Shown: positions 1-5,807 of the stretch, piece after piece
Layout of the letters: each line of letters starts with the position of its first letter
How positions within the stretch are numbered: position 1 is the stretch's first letter
Source: a virus
Virus record (IMG/VR): IMGVR_UViG_3300017771_003698
Location: 1-20,559 of that record
Strand: one strand, 5' to 3'
DNA: 20,559 nucleotides
Notes under the pieces: model-generated
The model's input: the letters and a program-made list of their open reading frames with translations, nothing else
Told to the model about the DNA's origin: nothing
Databases searched by the model: none
Position numbers and translations under genes: made by a program

Positions 1-634
1 AACCTGCTAGTTTTTTCTTAGAAACAGGTTTCTGTTTTATTTTATTAACAAATGTATCATCTGGTGATAAAAAATTTGGTACACCATCAGAGGTATCGCC
101 TTTAAGAATATGCTCGTAGATATATTCTTGTGGACTATCAGTTTCTACGAAATGTTTTTTTGTAGGTGAGTATTGAAATACGTTTGGATATTTTTGTAAT
201 TGTTGAAAATCTTTATCACCTGATACAATTAAAATTTTTCTATCATGATGCTTTTTACATATGACAGCAATAATATCATCTGCCTCTACCTTATCTAATT
301 GCACCACTTTATATGGAAAGTTATCTCGTATTTCTTCTTTGATTGTATGAATTAAACCAAATACACTTTCCCAATCTTTATCATCATTGTTTCTACCTTC
401 TCTACGTTTTGCTTTGTATTGTTCAAAGATATCTCTACGCCATGGATCTGGGCCATCAACACAAATAACCACCTCGCCGGGATAATCGTTTTTAAATCTG
501 TGTACATAACCTCGAATAGAATTTAGTATCATGTGTCTAACCATAGGAATAGATAAAACATTTTTATCCTTACTCATAGCAAGTTGGACAGCAATGTTAG
601 AAATGGCGACTTGGGAATAATCAATCAGTATCAT
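1..634 (-). CDS. rnh: RNase H, T4 Rnh-type 5'-3' exonuclease (5' part only)
   Basis: FEN-1 family 5' nuclease that in T4 removes RNA primers from lagging-strand fragments. The first 211 codons are present; the frame is still open at the window edge, so the C-terminal third (T4 Rnh is about 305 aa) is outside. The ATG at 634 is followed by MILIDYSQVAISNIA, matching the T4 LIDFSQIALS start, then PMVRHMILNSI (30-40), CVDG (58-61), EADD (117-120), SGDKDF (138-143) and KGDTSDG (178-184). The acidic metal ligands expected from T4 (D19, D71, D132, D155, D157, D197, D200) have counterparts here at D5, D60, the EADD motif, D140, D142, D180 and D183. It lacks the extra residues T4 has before this start. 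The start overlaps the upstream gene by 14 nt, so it is translationally coupled; no strong Shine-Dalgarno is visible. Confidence 0.95.
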   Translation of the reverse strand, partial: MILIDYSQVAISNIAVQLAMSKDKNVLSIPMVRHMILNSIRGYVHRFKNDYPGEVVICVDGPDPWRRDIFEQYKAKRREGRNNDDKDWESVFGLIHTIKEEIRDNFPYKVVQLDKVEADDIIAVICKKHHDRKILIVSGDKDFQQLQKYPNVFQYSPTKKHFVETDSPQEYIYEHILKGDTSDGVPNFLSPDDTFVNKIKQKPVSKKKLAG

Positions 635-1040
635 TTAAATTAATATCACTTTCAAATTTTATAGTGGGTGGTTTTTGTTTTATTGGTACTATCTTTGTAC
701 CTGAATAATTAACTACGGAGTATCTTCTACCTTTTTCTCCCTTTTCAATATAAACCATTTTATCTGTTATTTGATGAAAAGGATGAACTAAATCAAAATC
801 ACGATATATCATAGCACGAAATGCCTCAAGAAATATACCAACGTCTGTAAAAGTTTTATTGCCATCTGGTGTGCCTATACTTAGACCTTCTTGTTGTAAA
901 TGCTGTATCATTTGAATAACACAATCATCTGCCAAAGAATCAGCAAACTTTTTTGTTTGATGATCTGCAACAGATTCCGTTGATACTGTATGATTAGCAG
1001 GTACTACTGCACCATCTGGAAACGATAAAACTTTACCCAT
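621..1040 (-). CDS. Conserved-looking phage protein of unknown function (139 aa)
   Basis: I do not recognise a domain. The protein is soluble, with no signal peptide or membrane segment. It starts with MGKVLSFPDG, has a helical middle (about 25-80, including DDCVIQMIQHLQQEG and a segment LEAFRAMIYRDFDL) and a lysine-rich C-terminal part ending in an acidic tail. It lies between glutaredoxin (8-nt overlap at its start) and RNase H (14-nt overlap at its end). It is therefore co-translated with replication and nucleotide genes, which suggests a role there, but no activity can be assigned. Confidence 0.85.
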   Translation of the reverse strand: MGKVLSFPDGAVVPANHTVSTESVADHQTKKFADSLADDCVIQMIQHLQQEGLSIGTPDGNKTFTDVGIFLEAFRAMIYRDFDLVHPFHQITDKMVYIEKGEKGRRYSVVNYSGTKIVPIKQKPPTIKFESDINLNDTD

Positions 1041-1323
1041 GTATTATTTCGCCTTTAAAATTCAATTTACCTTCATTGATAAAATGTTCTCTTAAATCCG
1101 TATATCCTCCGATATGAATATCTTTATTCATTATTTGTGGCATTGAACGGACTTGTTTTCCTATCATTTCAAACATTTGCTCAATGGTGACTTCGTAATC
1201 TCCATCACCACCTTGCATAGATGTAGATAGTTTATATTCTTCAAACGGAATATTTAAACTGTCCAACAATGCCTTTGCTTTTGTGCAATAAACACAATTA
1301 GGCTTTGTAAAGACTTTGTACAT
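1033..1323 (-). CDS. nrdC: Glutaredoxin/thioredoxin (NrdC-type)
   Basis: Small dithiol reductant that in T4 phages recycles ribonucleotide reductase. The active site CVYC is at residues 10-13, the same dipeptide as in T4 NrdC. The cis-proline loop is SMPQIM (60-65, P62), and IGGYTDLREHF (71-81) matches the glutathione-binding end of the fold (T4: HIGGFDQLREYF). At 96 aa it is slightly longer than T4 NrdC (87 aa), with a glycine/aspartate-rich insert at 38-43. It overlaps the downstream gene by 8 nt and starts 1 nt after the lipoprotein stop. nrdA and nrdB are more than 11 kb upstream, so the reductase and its reductant sit in different transcription units of this window. Confidence 0.93.
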   Translation of the reverse strand: MYKVFTKPNCVYCTKAKALLDSLNIPFEEYKLSTSMQGGDGDYEVTIEQMFEMIGKQVRSMPQIMNKDIHIGGYTDLREHFINEGKLNFKGEIIHG

Positions 1324-1324
1324 A

Positions 1325-1909
1325 TTATATTTTTTCCTCTAAACTCTTAAAGGCCTCCTCACTATTGTTGGCAATACTATTTAGTTCAGATAACATTTCT
1401 TTATCAACAAGTTCTCTTAGTTTATTATATTCTTCTAAAGGATACTGTAAACCTATATAAACTCTATATTCTTCTTTAGGAGTAAGAGCAAATTGTATCT
1501 TCCATCTTTCGTAACCAATAACTTTAGTATTAGTAATTATGTTGATAATTGTATCTTGTGCTTCGGATATGATTTCTCGATTACCTTCACCTTGACCTAT
1601 TTCTTGATTGAAGATTTTAGTCTCTCTATTGATTTCACCTCTAATAACATCAGCAATATCTGCTTTTGCAATTATGGTTGCTTTTTCTATTGCAAGCTGT
1701 AAATCTGGAGAGGTTGCAACACCTACACCATAGATAAAGAATTTATCTTTTTTACCTAGAAAACCTTTGTCGTCTTTTTTCTCGACAAACCATTTAGGTA
1801 CTTCTTCTATCTTACCTGACTTTGTTTCTGCTTCATTCGCAACCTTTACAGTTTGAGAACAACTTACAGCAAACAATGATAATAGTAATATTATTATTAT
1901 ATTTTTCAT
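1325..1909 (-). CDS. Lipoprotein, LPP20-like
   Basis: Predicted exported lipoprotein. The N-terminus has a lysine, a hydrophobic core (residues 4-14) and the lipobox-like AVSC with Cys17; the -3 position is Ala, so the box is slightly weak. The mature part has the pattern of LPP20-family lipoproteins: VPKWFVEK, a YGVGVA motif, then a long alternating helix rich in Ala (LAIEKATIIAKADIADVI) and a late segment EEYRVYIGL. The family assignment is from recalled pattern. A strong AAGGAGG sits 11 nt upstream, inside the end of the preceding 42-aa gene, whose stop abuts this ATG (TAAATG). A phage-encoded envelope lipoprotein could affect superinfection or surface properties; that is inference from context. 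Confidence 0.85.
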   Translation of the reverse strand: MKNIIIILLLSLFAVSCSQTVKVANEAETKSGKIEEVPKWFVEKKDDKGFLGKKDKFFIYGVGVATSPDLQLAIEKATIIAKADIADVIRGEINRETKIFNQEIGQGEGNREIISEAQDTIINIITNTKVIGYERWKIQFALTPKEEYRVYIGLQYPLEEYNKLRELVDKEMLSELNSIANNSEEAFKSLEEKI

Positions 1910-2038
1910 TTAATTATTCACCTCCTTAAATTGTGTTAATATATTTACCGCACCGTCCCACATGGTGAATACTACTTCAGGTCCATAGACACTTACAATA
2001 ATATAACCCATTACAAGACCCATAATAAATTTAATCAT
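1910..2038 (-). CDS. Small membrane protein (42 aa)
   Basis: Translates as MIKFIMGLVMGYIIVSVYG, then a short tail ending KEVNN. Residues 3-18 form a single hydrophobic segment, so this is a predicted one-span inner-membrane protein. A clear GGAGG lies 6 nt before the ATG. The start overlaps the stop of the upstream 57-aa gene by 8 nt, and the stop directly abuts the downstream lipoprotein ATG. Its 3' end carries the lipoprotein's Shine-Dalgarno, so the two are coupled. Function unknown; small spanning proteins of this kind are common in T4-like phages. Confidence 0.75.
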   Translation of the reverse strand: MIKFIMGLVMGYIIVSVYGPEVVFTMWDGAVNILTQFKEVNN

Positions 2039-2204
2039 GATACCTCCAAGTTCCATCTTCATTTAAACATACTTTTTCTGGTAGTCCAAATATGTTTTCA
2101 CCTTTTACATAACGACAGTATTCTTGTTCAGATACACCACCATAATAAAATTCAGCAAATAATTCCCAATAACTAGGGCCTATGTTGCCGTCTCTACACA
2201 CCAT
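2031..2204 (-). CDS. Small cysteine-containing protein (57 aa), unknown
   Basis: Starts MVCRDGNIGPSYWELFAEFY and ends in NEDGTWRYHD. It has three cysteines (3, 30, 46) and many aromatic residues, and no signal peptide or membrane segment from this start. No earlier in-frame ATG exists: a TAA lies five codons upstream. The Shine-Dalgarno is weak. The gene sits 12 nt after the small membrane gene above it and overlaps the one below, so it belongs to the same tight small-gene run. Function unknown. Confidence 0.6.
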   Translation of the reverse strand: MVCRDGNIGPSYWELFAEFYYGGVSEQEYCRYVKGENIFGLPEKVCLNEDGTWRYHD

Positions 2205-2216
2205 CGTTGTTTCTAA

Positions 2217-2360
2217 TTACTTTTCTTTATCTGGTGTATAAATTTTTTGAATAACACAACCGCTTTCCATTGTATGACTTAGTGCAGGATTAAACATACT
2301 GTAAACTATAACTATGACAAGAACAACAAAAAACATTGATATTATATTAAATGGTTTCAT
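2217..2360 (-). CDS. Small single-span membrane protein (47 aa)
   Basis: MKPFNIISMFFVVLVIVIVY gives one strong hydrophobic segment (residues 5-22). It is followed by a short polar tail with one cysteine (SGCVIQ) and a charged end (PDKEK). The ATG overlaps the stop of the upstream lipoprotein gene by 4 nt (ATGA), which supports it as real although short. The tail probably faces the periplasm, but orientation is not certain. Function unknown; part of the envelope-associated gene run between 1.3 and 2.7 kb. Confidence 0.7.
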   Translation of the reverse strand: MKPFNIISMFFVVLVIVIVYSMFNPALSHTMESGCVIQKIYTPDKEK

Positions 2361-2710
2361 AATACTCTTTCAATAACTTGCCAACGACCATCTGGCAATT
2401 GACATGCCTTTCCAAATTCTGTACTTCTCTCTAAACTCGATATAGAATATAAAGGAAATTGATCCTGAATACTTACTGTTGATGTATAATCAACACATTT
2501 GAAATGGTTTTCTATATATGATCTTGTAATTTTTATATCTCCATGGTTTCCTGTTTTAGGATTATGCCAAAGTAAATAACTAGATTTACCTGATGGCATA
2601 CTGTTTAAATGATCTACAAACATTTCACTATGCACCGTTCTATCGTGCATACCCATATTAGAACATGCAACTAAAAAAGGTAATAATAATAAACTAGATA
2701 AGTGCTTCAA
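2357..2710 (-). CDS. Lipoprotein with 17-kDa surface-antigen-like C-terminus
   Basis: Signal MKHLSSLLLLPFLVAC has a textbook lipobox LVAC with Cys16. The C-terminal part contains FKCVDYTSTV and FGKACQLPDGRWQVI. This resembles the end of the alphaproteobacterial 17-kDa surface antigen fold, where the second cysteine is followed by a PDGxW segment. The glycine-zipper half of that family is missing, so this is only the C-terminal domain on a lipid anchor. The cysteines could form a disulphide in the periplasm. It overlaps its upstream neighbour by 17 nt and its downstream neighbour by 4 nt. A host-derived envelope protein used for surface change or superinfection exclusion is a reasonable but untested reading. 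Confidence 0.8.
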   Translation of the reverse strand: MKHLSSLLLLPFLVACSNMGMHDRTVHSEMFVDHLNSMPSGKSSYLLWHNPKTGNHGDIKITRSYIENHFKCVDYTSTVSIQDQFPLYSISSLERSTEFGKACQLPDGRWQVIERVL

Positions 2711-2993
2711 GTTCTTCCTTTGTTAGTGGTTTATCATCACCTGCTGATTGTGATATTTCAATTGTATCTTTAAGTATGTCTTCATTTTTATCTTTTTTAG
2801 TAGATGTAAAAGAAGGCCAAGGTTTTGAACCTTCGTGATAACAAGCAAGGTTTTCCCACTTGATATCATAAGGTAAGTTTAATTGACCCATTTCTCTAAG
2901 AAACTTTGCTTTCTGTTTACCAGATTTGTAAGATTCTAATTCTGCCATGATACCTTCCATGGATAAATCGTTGTTTTGTTTTGCTTTGTTCAT
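2694..2993 (-). CDS. Unknown soluble protein (99 aa)
   Basis: No family recognised. The N-terminal half is helical and basic-acidic mixed (MEGIMAELESYKSGKQKAKFLREMG). A central stretch, LPYDIKWENLACYHEG, contains aromatic residues. The C-terminus is acidic and probably flexible, ending KPLTKEELEALI. A good GGAAGG lies 8 nt before the ATG and within the end of the preceding ORF. Five bases separate it from the upstream gene, and it overlaps the downstream lipoprotein by 17 nt. Function unknown. Confidence 0.8.
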   Translation of the reverse strand: MNKAKQNNDLSMEGIMAELESYKSGKQKAKFLREMGQLNLPYDIKWENLACYHEGSKPWPSFTSTKKDKNEDILKDTIEISQSAGDDKPLTKEELEALI

Positions 2994-2998
2994 AATGT

Positions 2999-3388
2999 TT
3001 ACCTTCCTATATCTTTTATTTCTGTTTTAGGAATAACTTGATATGCACCTTTATTGTATGCAGGTGCAACTGTGAAATTCCTGCTTTCTTCTAATCGCCA
3101 GTTATGATGTGGTTTAGTGCCACCTATCTTCTGGCGAGGACGATGGGATTCGAACCCACGGCCTCCTGCGTGACAGGCAGGCGTTCTAACCGGCTGAACT
3201 ACGCCCTCATTTCTTTGGTCATACCAATTAGGAATAACCTTGAAATTTTTTCTATCAATCTTTCTATCAGGATCAATACCTAATGATTTAAGATATTGCC
3301 TGTGTTCTTTTCTTGCTTTAATCAAACTATCTGTAAGAGGTAGTTTTTTTCTCTTTGACTTCTTAAATGATGTGTAAAATATTGCCAT
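2999..3388 (-). CDS. Small phage protein of unknown function, interrupted by an in-frame tRNA gene (129-codon ORF)
   Basis: The ORF is open for 129 codons, but codons 61-86 coincide with a tRNA-Asp gene. Their translation (VVQPVRTPACHAGGRGFE...) is the familiar artefact peptide of a tRNA read as protein. The flanks look like real coding sequence: a basic N-terminus MAIFYTSFKKSKRKKLPL (1-18) and a C-terminus with APAYNKGAYQVIPKTEIKDIGR. I recall these as the two ends of a small phage protein family of unknown function, about 100 aa without any tRNA segment. So either the tRNA landed in the gene and left the frame open, or the two halves are relics. The ATG is only 8 nt from the promoter -10, giving an almost leaderless message. 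Whether a full 129-aa protein is made is uncertain. Confidence 0.6.
   Translation of the reverse strand: MAIFYTSFKKSKRKKLPLTDSLIKARKEHRQYLKSLGIDPDRKIDRKNFKVIPNWYDQRNEGVVQPVRTPACHAGGRGFESHRPRQKIGGTKPHHNWRLEESRNFTVAPAYNKGAYQVIPKTEIKDIGR
3132..3208 (-). tRNA. trnD: tRNA-Asp (anticodon GUC), CCA encoded
   Basis: Complete 77-nt cloverleaf on the minus strand. The 7-bp acceptor stem GAGGGCG/CGTCCTC has one G-U pair. The D arm is GTTC/GAAC, the anticodon stem CCTGC/GCAGG with loop CTGTCAC (anticodon GTC), and the T arm GTGGG/CCCAT with loop TTCGAAT. Discriminator G is followed by genomically encoded CCA. It is far more GC-rich than its surroundings. It lies inside an ORF on the same strand and would share that ORF's promoter (3397-3425). 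Asp identity elements (GUC, G73) are intact, so it is predicted functional. Confidence 0.96.
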
Positions 3389-3396
3389 ACTCTTTA

Positions 3397-3425
3397 ATAC
3401 TATCAGGAAACGATTGCATTGTCAA
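3397..3425 (-). promoter_or_regulatory. Sigma-70 promoter, extended -10, overlapping the upstream stop
   Basis: TTGACA at 3425-3420, a 17-bp spacer, then TAGTAT at 3402-3397, preceded by TGA as an extended -10 (TGn). That TGA is the stop codon of the upstream gene, and the -35 lies within its last codons (Leu-Asp-Asn). The next ATG is 8 nt beyond the -10, so the message would be nearly leaderless. It would drive the tRNA-containing ORF and the genes below. Confidence 0.8.
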
Positions 3426-3597
3426 GGGTTAATTTTTGTTGATTTTCTTGATCTTTTTCAAATTCATCAATCATATTCTCATATTTTTGAACAGTTTTAT
3501 CAATAACTCTGTTTGTTTGACTAGGGTCTGCAAACCTTGTATTGTTTGTATTTCTAATCTTTTTTAGTTCTTCAATGAATGTTAAGTAGTCTATCAT
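3403..3597 (-). CDS. Unknown small protein (64 aa)
   Basis: Mostly helical and charged: MIDYLTFIEELKKIRNTNN at the start and a segment DKTVQKYENMIDEFEKDQEN that could form a short coiled coil. No recognised domain, signal or membrane segment. The ATG overlaps the stop of the upstream gene by 4 nt (ATGA). Its last codons double as the -35 element and extended -10 of the next promoter, an economical arrangement. Function unknown. Confidence 0.8.
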   Translation of the reverse strand: MIDYLTFIEELKKIRNTNNTRFADPSQTNRVIDKTVQKYENMIDEFEKDQENQQKLTLDNAIVS

Positions 3598-3962
3598 GCG
3601 GCCTCCTTCTCAAAATCTTTTAATAACATAAATGGAATCGTTTGTCCATACTCGTGGTAATAACTTTTATCAGAATACGGTGTGCCTTCATTATCGAACT
3701 CATCATCATAAGTCCAAAAGTATTCTTTATCATCTACAATAAAAACCTCTGTGTGGAAACATTGATCAGGATCGTGGTTCTTATCTTTTTCATAATCTGC
3801 ATAAAAATTATCTGCGTTTTCTTTAAGTGTTGGAATTGCATCTTTCATTTTAAACAACTCTGAATATGGTACGTTTCTATATAACGTCCATGAATTGGCA
3901 AATGAATCATTACCTTTTTCATAATCAGAATAATGTCTAGAGTAAACTACATGAAATGCCAT
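3594..3962 (-). CDS. Unknown acidic protein (122 aa)
   Basis: Soluble, acidic and rich in Tyr, Asp and Glu (YSRHYSDYEKG near the start; YFWTYDDEFDNEG at about 80-93). No catalytic motif or family is recognised. The middle segment FHTEVFIVDDKEYFW reads like beta strands. It is translated between a 46-aa membrane protein and a 64-aa gene, with a 4-nt overlap to the latter; the Shine-Dalgarno is poor. Small, acidic, tyrosine-rich early proteins are frequent host-takeover candidates in T4-like phages, but nothing in the sequence shows a target. Confidence 0.82.
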   Translation of the reverse strand: MAFHVVYSRHYSDYEKGNDSFANSWTLYRNVPYSELFKMKDAIPTLKENADNFYADYEKDKNHDPDQCFHTEVFIVDDKEYFWTYDDEFDNEGTPYSDKSYYHEYGQTIPFMLLKDFEKEAA

Positions 3963-3966
3963 TGTA

Positions 3967-4107
3967 TTATTTGCCTGCTAATAAATGAAGAACATACCAC
4001 CAAGTATATTCTTTTGAATTTTCTACACCGAACATCCACAAGGTGTCGATAAAACCAAGACCTAACAAAGTTAAAAAACTTAAAGTAAATATTTCTGATC
4101 TAGTCAT
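3967..4107 (-). CDS. Small membrane protein (46 aa)
   Basis: MTRSEIFTLSFLTLLGLGFIDTLWMFG contains one hydrophobic helix (about 6-26), then a short tail with YTWWYVLHLLAGK that is itself aromatic and hydrophobic and may be a second membrane-associated helix. The start overlaps the previous stop in a TAATG arrangement, indicating translational coupling; no separate Shine-Dalgarno is evident. Function unknown. Confidence 0.68.
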   Translation of the reverse strand: MTRSEIFTLSFLTLLGLGFIDTLWMFGVENSKEYTWWYVLHLLAGK

Positions 4108-4382
4108 TATTGTGCAAACTCTGGATATATATTTGGATATTTTTGACCCAAGTAGTTATTCTCATATTCATCTTGTGCAAATATTTCATAATATAATGAT
4201 GGTTGTTTTTCAATAATCTGTTTCATGTGATCTCTAGGACTTGTGTCCAATCTATCAATGAAGTTAAAGGCAGCAATAAATTGATTGCCTTTAATCAGAT
4301 TTGCAACAGTCTCATAGTCTTGACCGTCAATCTCATCTGATTTAAATTGTAAAAGTTTGTTTTGTATAGTCTTTGTTTTCAT
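4107..4382 (-). CDS. Unknown protein (91 aa)
   Basis: An in-frame ATG seven codons earlier (4403) would give 98 aa. I prefer the ATG at 4382 because AAAGGAAAC lies just upstream at normal spacing, and this start reads MKTKTIQNKLLQFKSDEIDG. The protein is soluble and helical, with QDYETVANLIKGNQFIAAFNFIDRL in the middle and an aromatic end (PSLYYEIFAQDEYENNYLG). No domain recognised. It is the first gene after the promoter at 4415-4443 and so heads the small-gene run below 4.4 kb. Confidence 0.75.
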   Translation of the reverse strand: MKTKTIQNKLLQFKSDEIDGQDYETVANLIKGNQFIAAFNFIDRLDTSPRDHMKQIIEKQPSLYYEIFAQDEYENNYLGQKYPNIYPEFAQ

Positions 4383-4414
4383 AATGTTTCCTTTGTTTTT
4401 CATAATATAACTAT

Positions 4415-4443
4415 ACTATAACTGGTCTTTAGCGATAAGTCAA
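4415..4443 (-). promoter_or_regulatory. Sigma-70-type promoter
   Basis: TTGACT at 4443-4438, a 17-bp spacer, then TATAGT at 4420-4415. The -35 is preceded by CC, as in the other promoters of this window. It lies in the only sizeable gap of the left half and would start transcription about 25-30 nt before the preferred ATG at 4382. Confidence 0.75.
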
Positions 4444-4497
4444 GGAAATAACCAAAGAAAATTGGTATAAAAAATCGTTATTTATCAGGGGTTTAAT

Positions 4498-4521
4498 AGG
4501 GTGCGACAATCTGCACACCCT
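4498..4521 (-). terminator. Hairpin at the end of the accessory block, terminator-like
   Basis: As minus-strand RNA, AGGGTGTG pairs with CGCACCCT over 8 bp (one G-U) around an 8-nt loop. On the plus strand the same site would have a C-A mismatch, which favours minus-strand transcription. No U tract follows directly; a run of six Ts begins about 25 nt downstream, so termination strength is doubtful. The sequence gggtgcgaca recurs in the hairpin at 20279-20303. The site follows the sugar dehydrogenase and precedes a promoter. Confidence 0.55.
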
Positions 4522-4537
4522 TTGTTCTGGGTTTGTT

Positions 4538-4630
4538 CTATAAAAATAAGGTAAAAATGCCGTATGTTCCACCAGATATGATGAGGGTTACTGCAAGCAT
4601 CCCAAAAAATGTATAGATTTTATCTAACAC
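4538..4630 (-). CDS. Possible short membrane peptide, uncertain start
   Basis: The frame ends in a TAG at 4540-4538 and encodes VLDKIYTFFGMLAVTLIISGGTYGIFTLFL as two adjoining segments from a GTG at 4630, a strongly hydrophobic 30-aa peptide. The frame continues upstream to 4663, adding ILDKIELLNNW, but there the only start candidates are ATA or ATT, overlapping the dehydrogenase stop. There is no clear Shine-Dalgarno for any start. The hydrophobic pattern suggests a small one-span protein; it could also be chance. Confidence 0.35.
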   Translation of the reverse strand: MLDKIYTFFGMLAVTLIISGGTYGIFTLFL

Positions 4631-4652
4631 CCAATTATTTAGTAATTCTATT

Positions 4653-5807
4653 TTATCTAGTATTACCGTAATATTTTATTACACAATGTTTGGTTGCGTC
4701 TGAATGTTTAAGACTTCTATATGGATCAATAATACAACTACCAGGATTAAATTGTTTGGGGATTAAACCTTTATCATGTATTAGATAAGTATATGCACCC
4801 TCGTCTGGTGCCTTATCATAATATACTTTCATACTACTATCAAGATTTTCAATATACCAACCAACTAACATAGACGGACTTCCTGCCGTCTGGTCAATAC
4901 CAGGTTTAAATGCTTTGCCTAAAATGACTACTGGCATTTGATACTTTAAACAATATCTTGCCATATTCTCTGCTTGTGATTCTCGTACTTTCATAATACT
5001 ATCAAACAAATCATAACCAAGATTTAATTGTTTTGCCATATGTCTTAAAGCAATATTATCTCTAGGGTGACAAGCACCACCATCACCAAAACCTGCCATC
5101 ATGTAACTAGGTCCCATAATTCTTTGTGTGGAGTGTTTCAATGCGTCTGTGACTACATCAACATTTATATTACCAACTTTCATTGCCACATCTTGTATCA
5201 TATTTACTAAACACAACTTGGTTGTAATAAAGGTATTATAAAAAACTTTTAGTGCCTCTATTTCTTCCCAAGTACCTATTTCATATCTTGTATCTTTTTG
5301 TAGTATAGGGTCATAAACTTTTCTTAATGTTTGTGATTGCTCATCATCTTTACCAGATGAAGTTCCTATCATAATCATTTCAGGATTTCTCATATCCCAT
5401 TTTACTGTGCCTTGTGCAATTAAATATGGATTGTAAATAAACTTACCATTTTTAATTAGAGGTAAAACTTCTCGTCTTACCGTGCCAGGCAATACTGTTG
5501 AAATAACAGATATCAATGTATCTTTGTCAACCAAAGCATCTACATCTTTTACTGCTTGTATTAAGTATGAATAATCAAAATCTTTAGGTTCTAAATGTGA
5601 AGTAGGTGTCTCACCACCATACTTTGAATCGTGTGGTGTTTGTACTGCAACTAAAACTACATCTTTATCTTTACATGTTTCCTCAAGTGTTCCAGATAAA
5701 CCATCAACAACTACATTTGGATCGTAACCAACCACATCATGTTTCTCTGCTAAAACTTCAGCAGCGTCTCTACCTAATTTACCTAATCCTATAAATCCTA
5801 TTTTCAT
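4653..5807 (-). CDS. UDP-glucose/GDP-mannose dehydrogenase family protein
   Basis: NAD-dependent four-electron oxidation of a nucleotide sugar to its uronic acid is the family reaction. The N-terminal Rossmann motif is GFIGLGKLG (4-12). The central dimer domain has E184, K187 and N191 in EALKVFYNTF, and the catalytic cysteine C246 is in GGACHPRD. The C-terminal UDP-binding domain starts at VILGKAFKPGIDQTAGSPS (294-312). Two consensus elements differ from what I recall: the usual C-F-P-K-D is C-H-P-R-D, and the usual DDxRESP is IDQTAGSP, losing the Arg. At 384 aa it is slightly short for the family (about 390-440). The substrate may therefore not be UDP-glucose. It is the last gene of the accessory block and overlaps the NadE-type gene by 4 nt. 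Confidence 0.88.
   Translation of the reverse strand: MKIGFIGLGKLGRDAAEVLAEKHDVVGYDPNVVVDGLSGTLEETCKDKDVVLVAVQTPHDSKYGGETPTSHLEPKDFDYSYLIQAVKDVDALVDKDTLISVISTVLPGTVRREVLPLIKNGKFIYNPYLIAQGTVKWDMRNPEMIMIGTSSGKDDEQSQTLRKVYDPILQKDTRYEIGTWEEIEALKVFYNTFITTKLCLVNMIQDVAMKVGNINVDVVTDALKHSTQRIMGPSYMMAGFGDGGACHPRDNIALRHMAKQLNLGYDLFDSIMKVRESQAENMARYCLKYQMPVVILGKAFKPGIDQTAGSPSMLVGWYIENLDSSMKVYYDKAPDEGAYTYLIHDKGLIPKQFNPGSCIIDPYRSLKHSDATKHCVIKYYGNTR

Noticed and set aside
1493-1702. Plus-strand ORFs here and at 3642-3863, 5606-5794, 8855-9037, 9289-9522, 12650-12941, 14661-14951, 15593-15850 and 19454-19735
   Set aside because: All lie opposite well-supported minus-strand genes. Their translations are low-complexity, rich in Leu, Ile and Phe, as expected from the antisense of AT-rich coding DNA.
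3132-3208. tRNA as a phage attachment site (attP or attB)
   Set aside because: No integrase and no duplicated tRNA 3' end were seen in the window, and T4-like phages are lytic.
5525-5530. TTGACA within the sugar dehydrogenase gene as a promoter -35
   Set aside because: At 17-18 bp downstream the hexamer is GTTATT or TTATTT, a poor -10, and it lies mid-gene.
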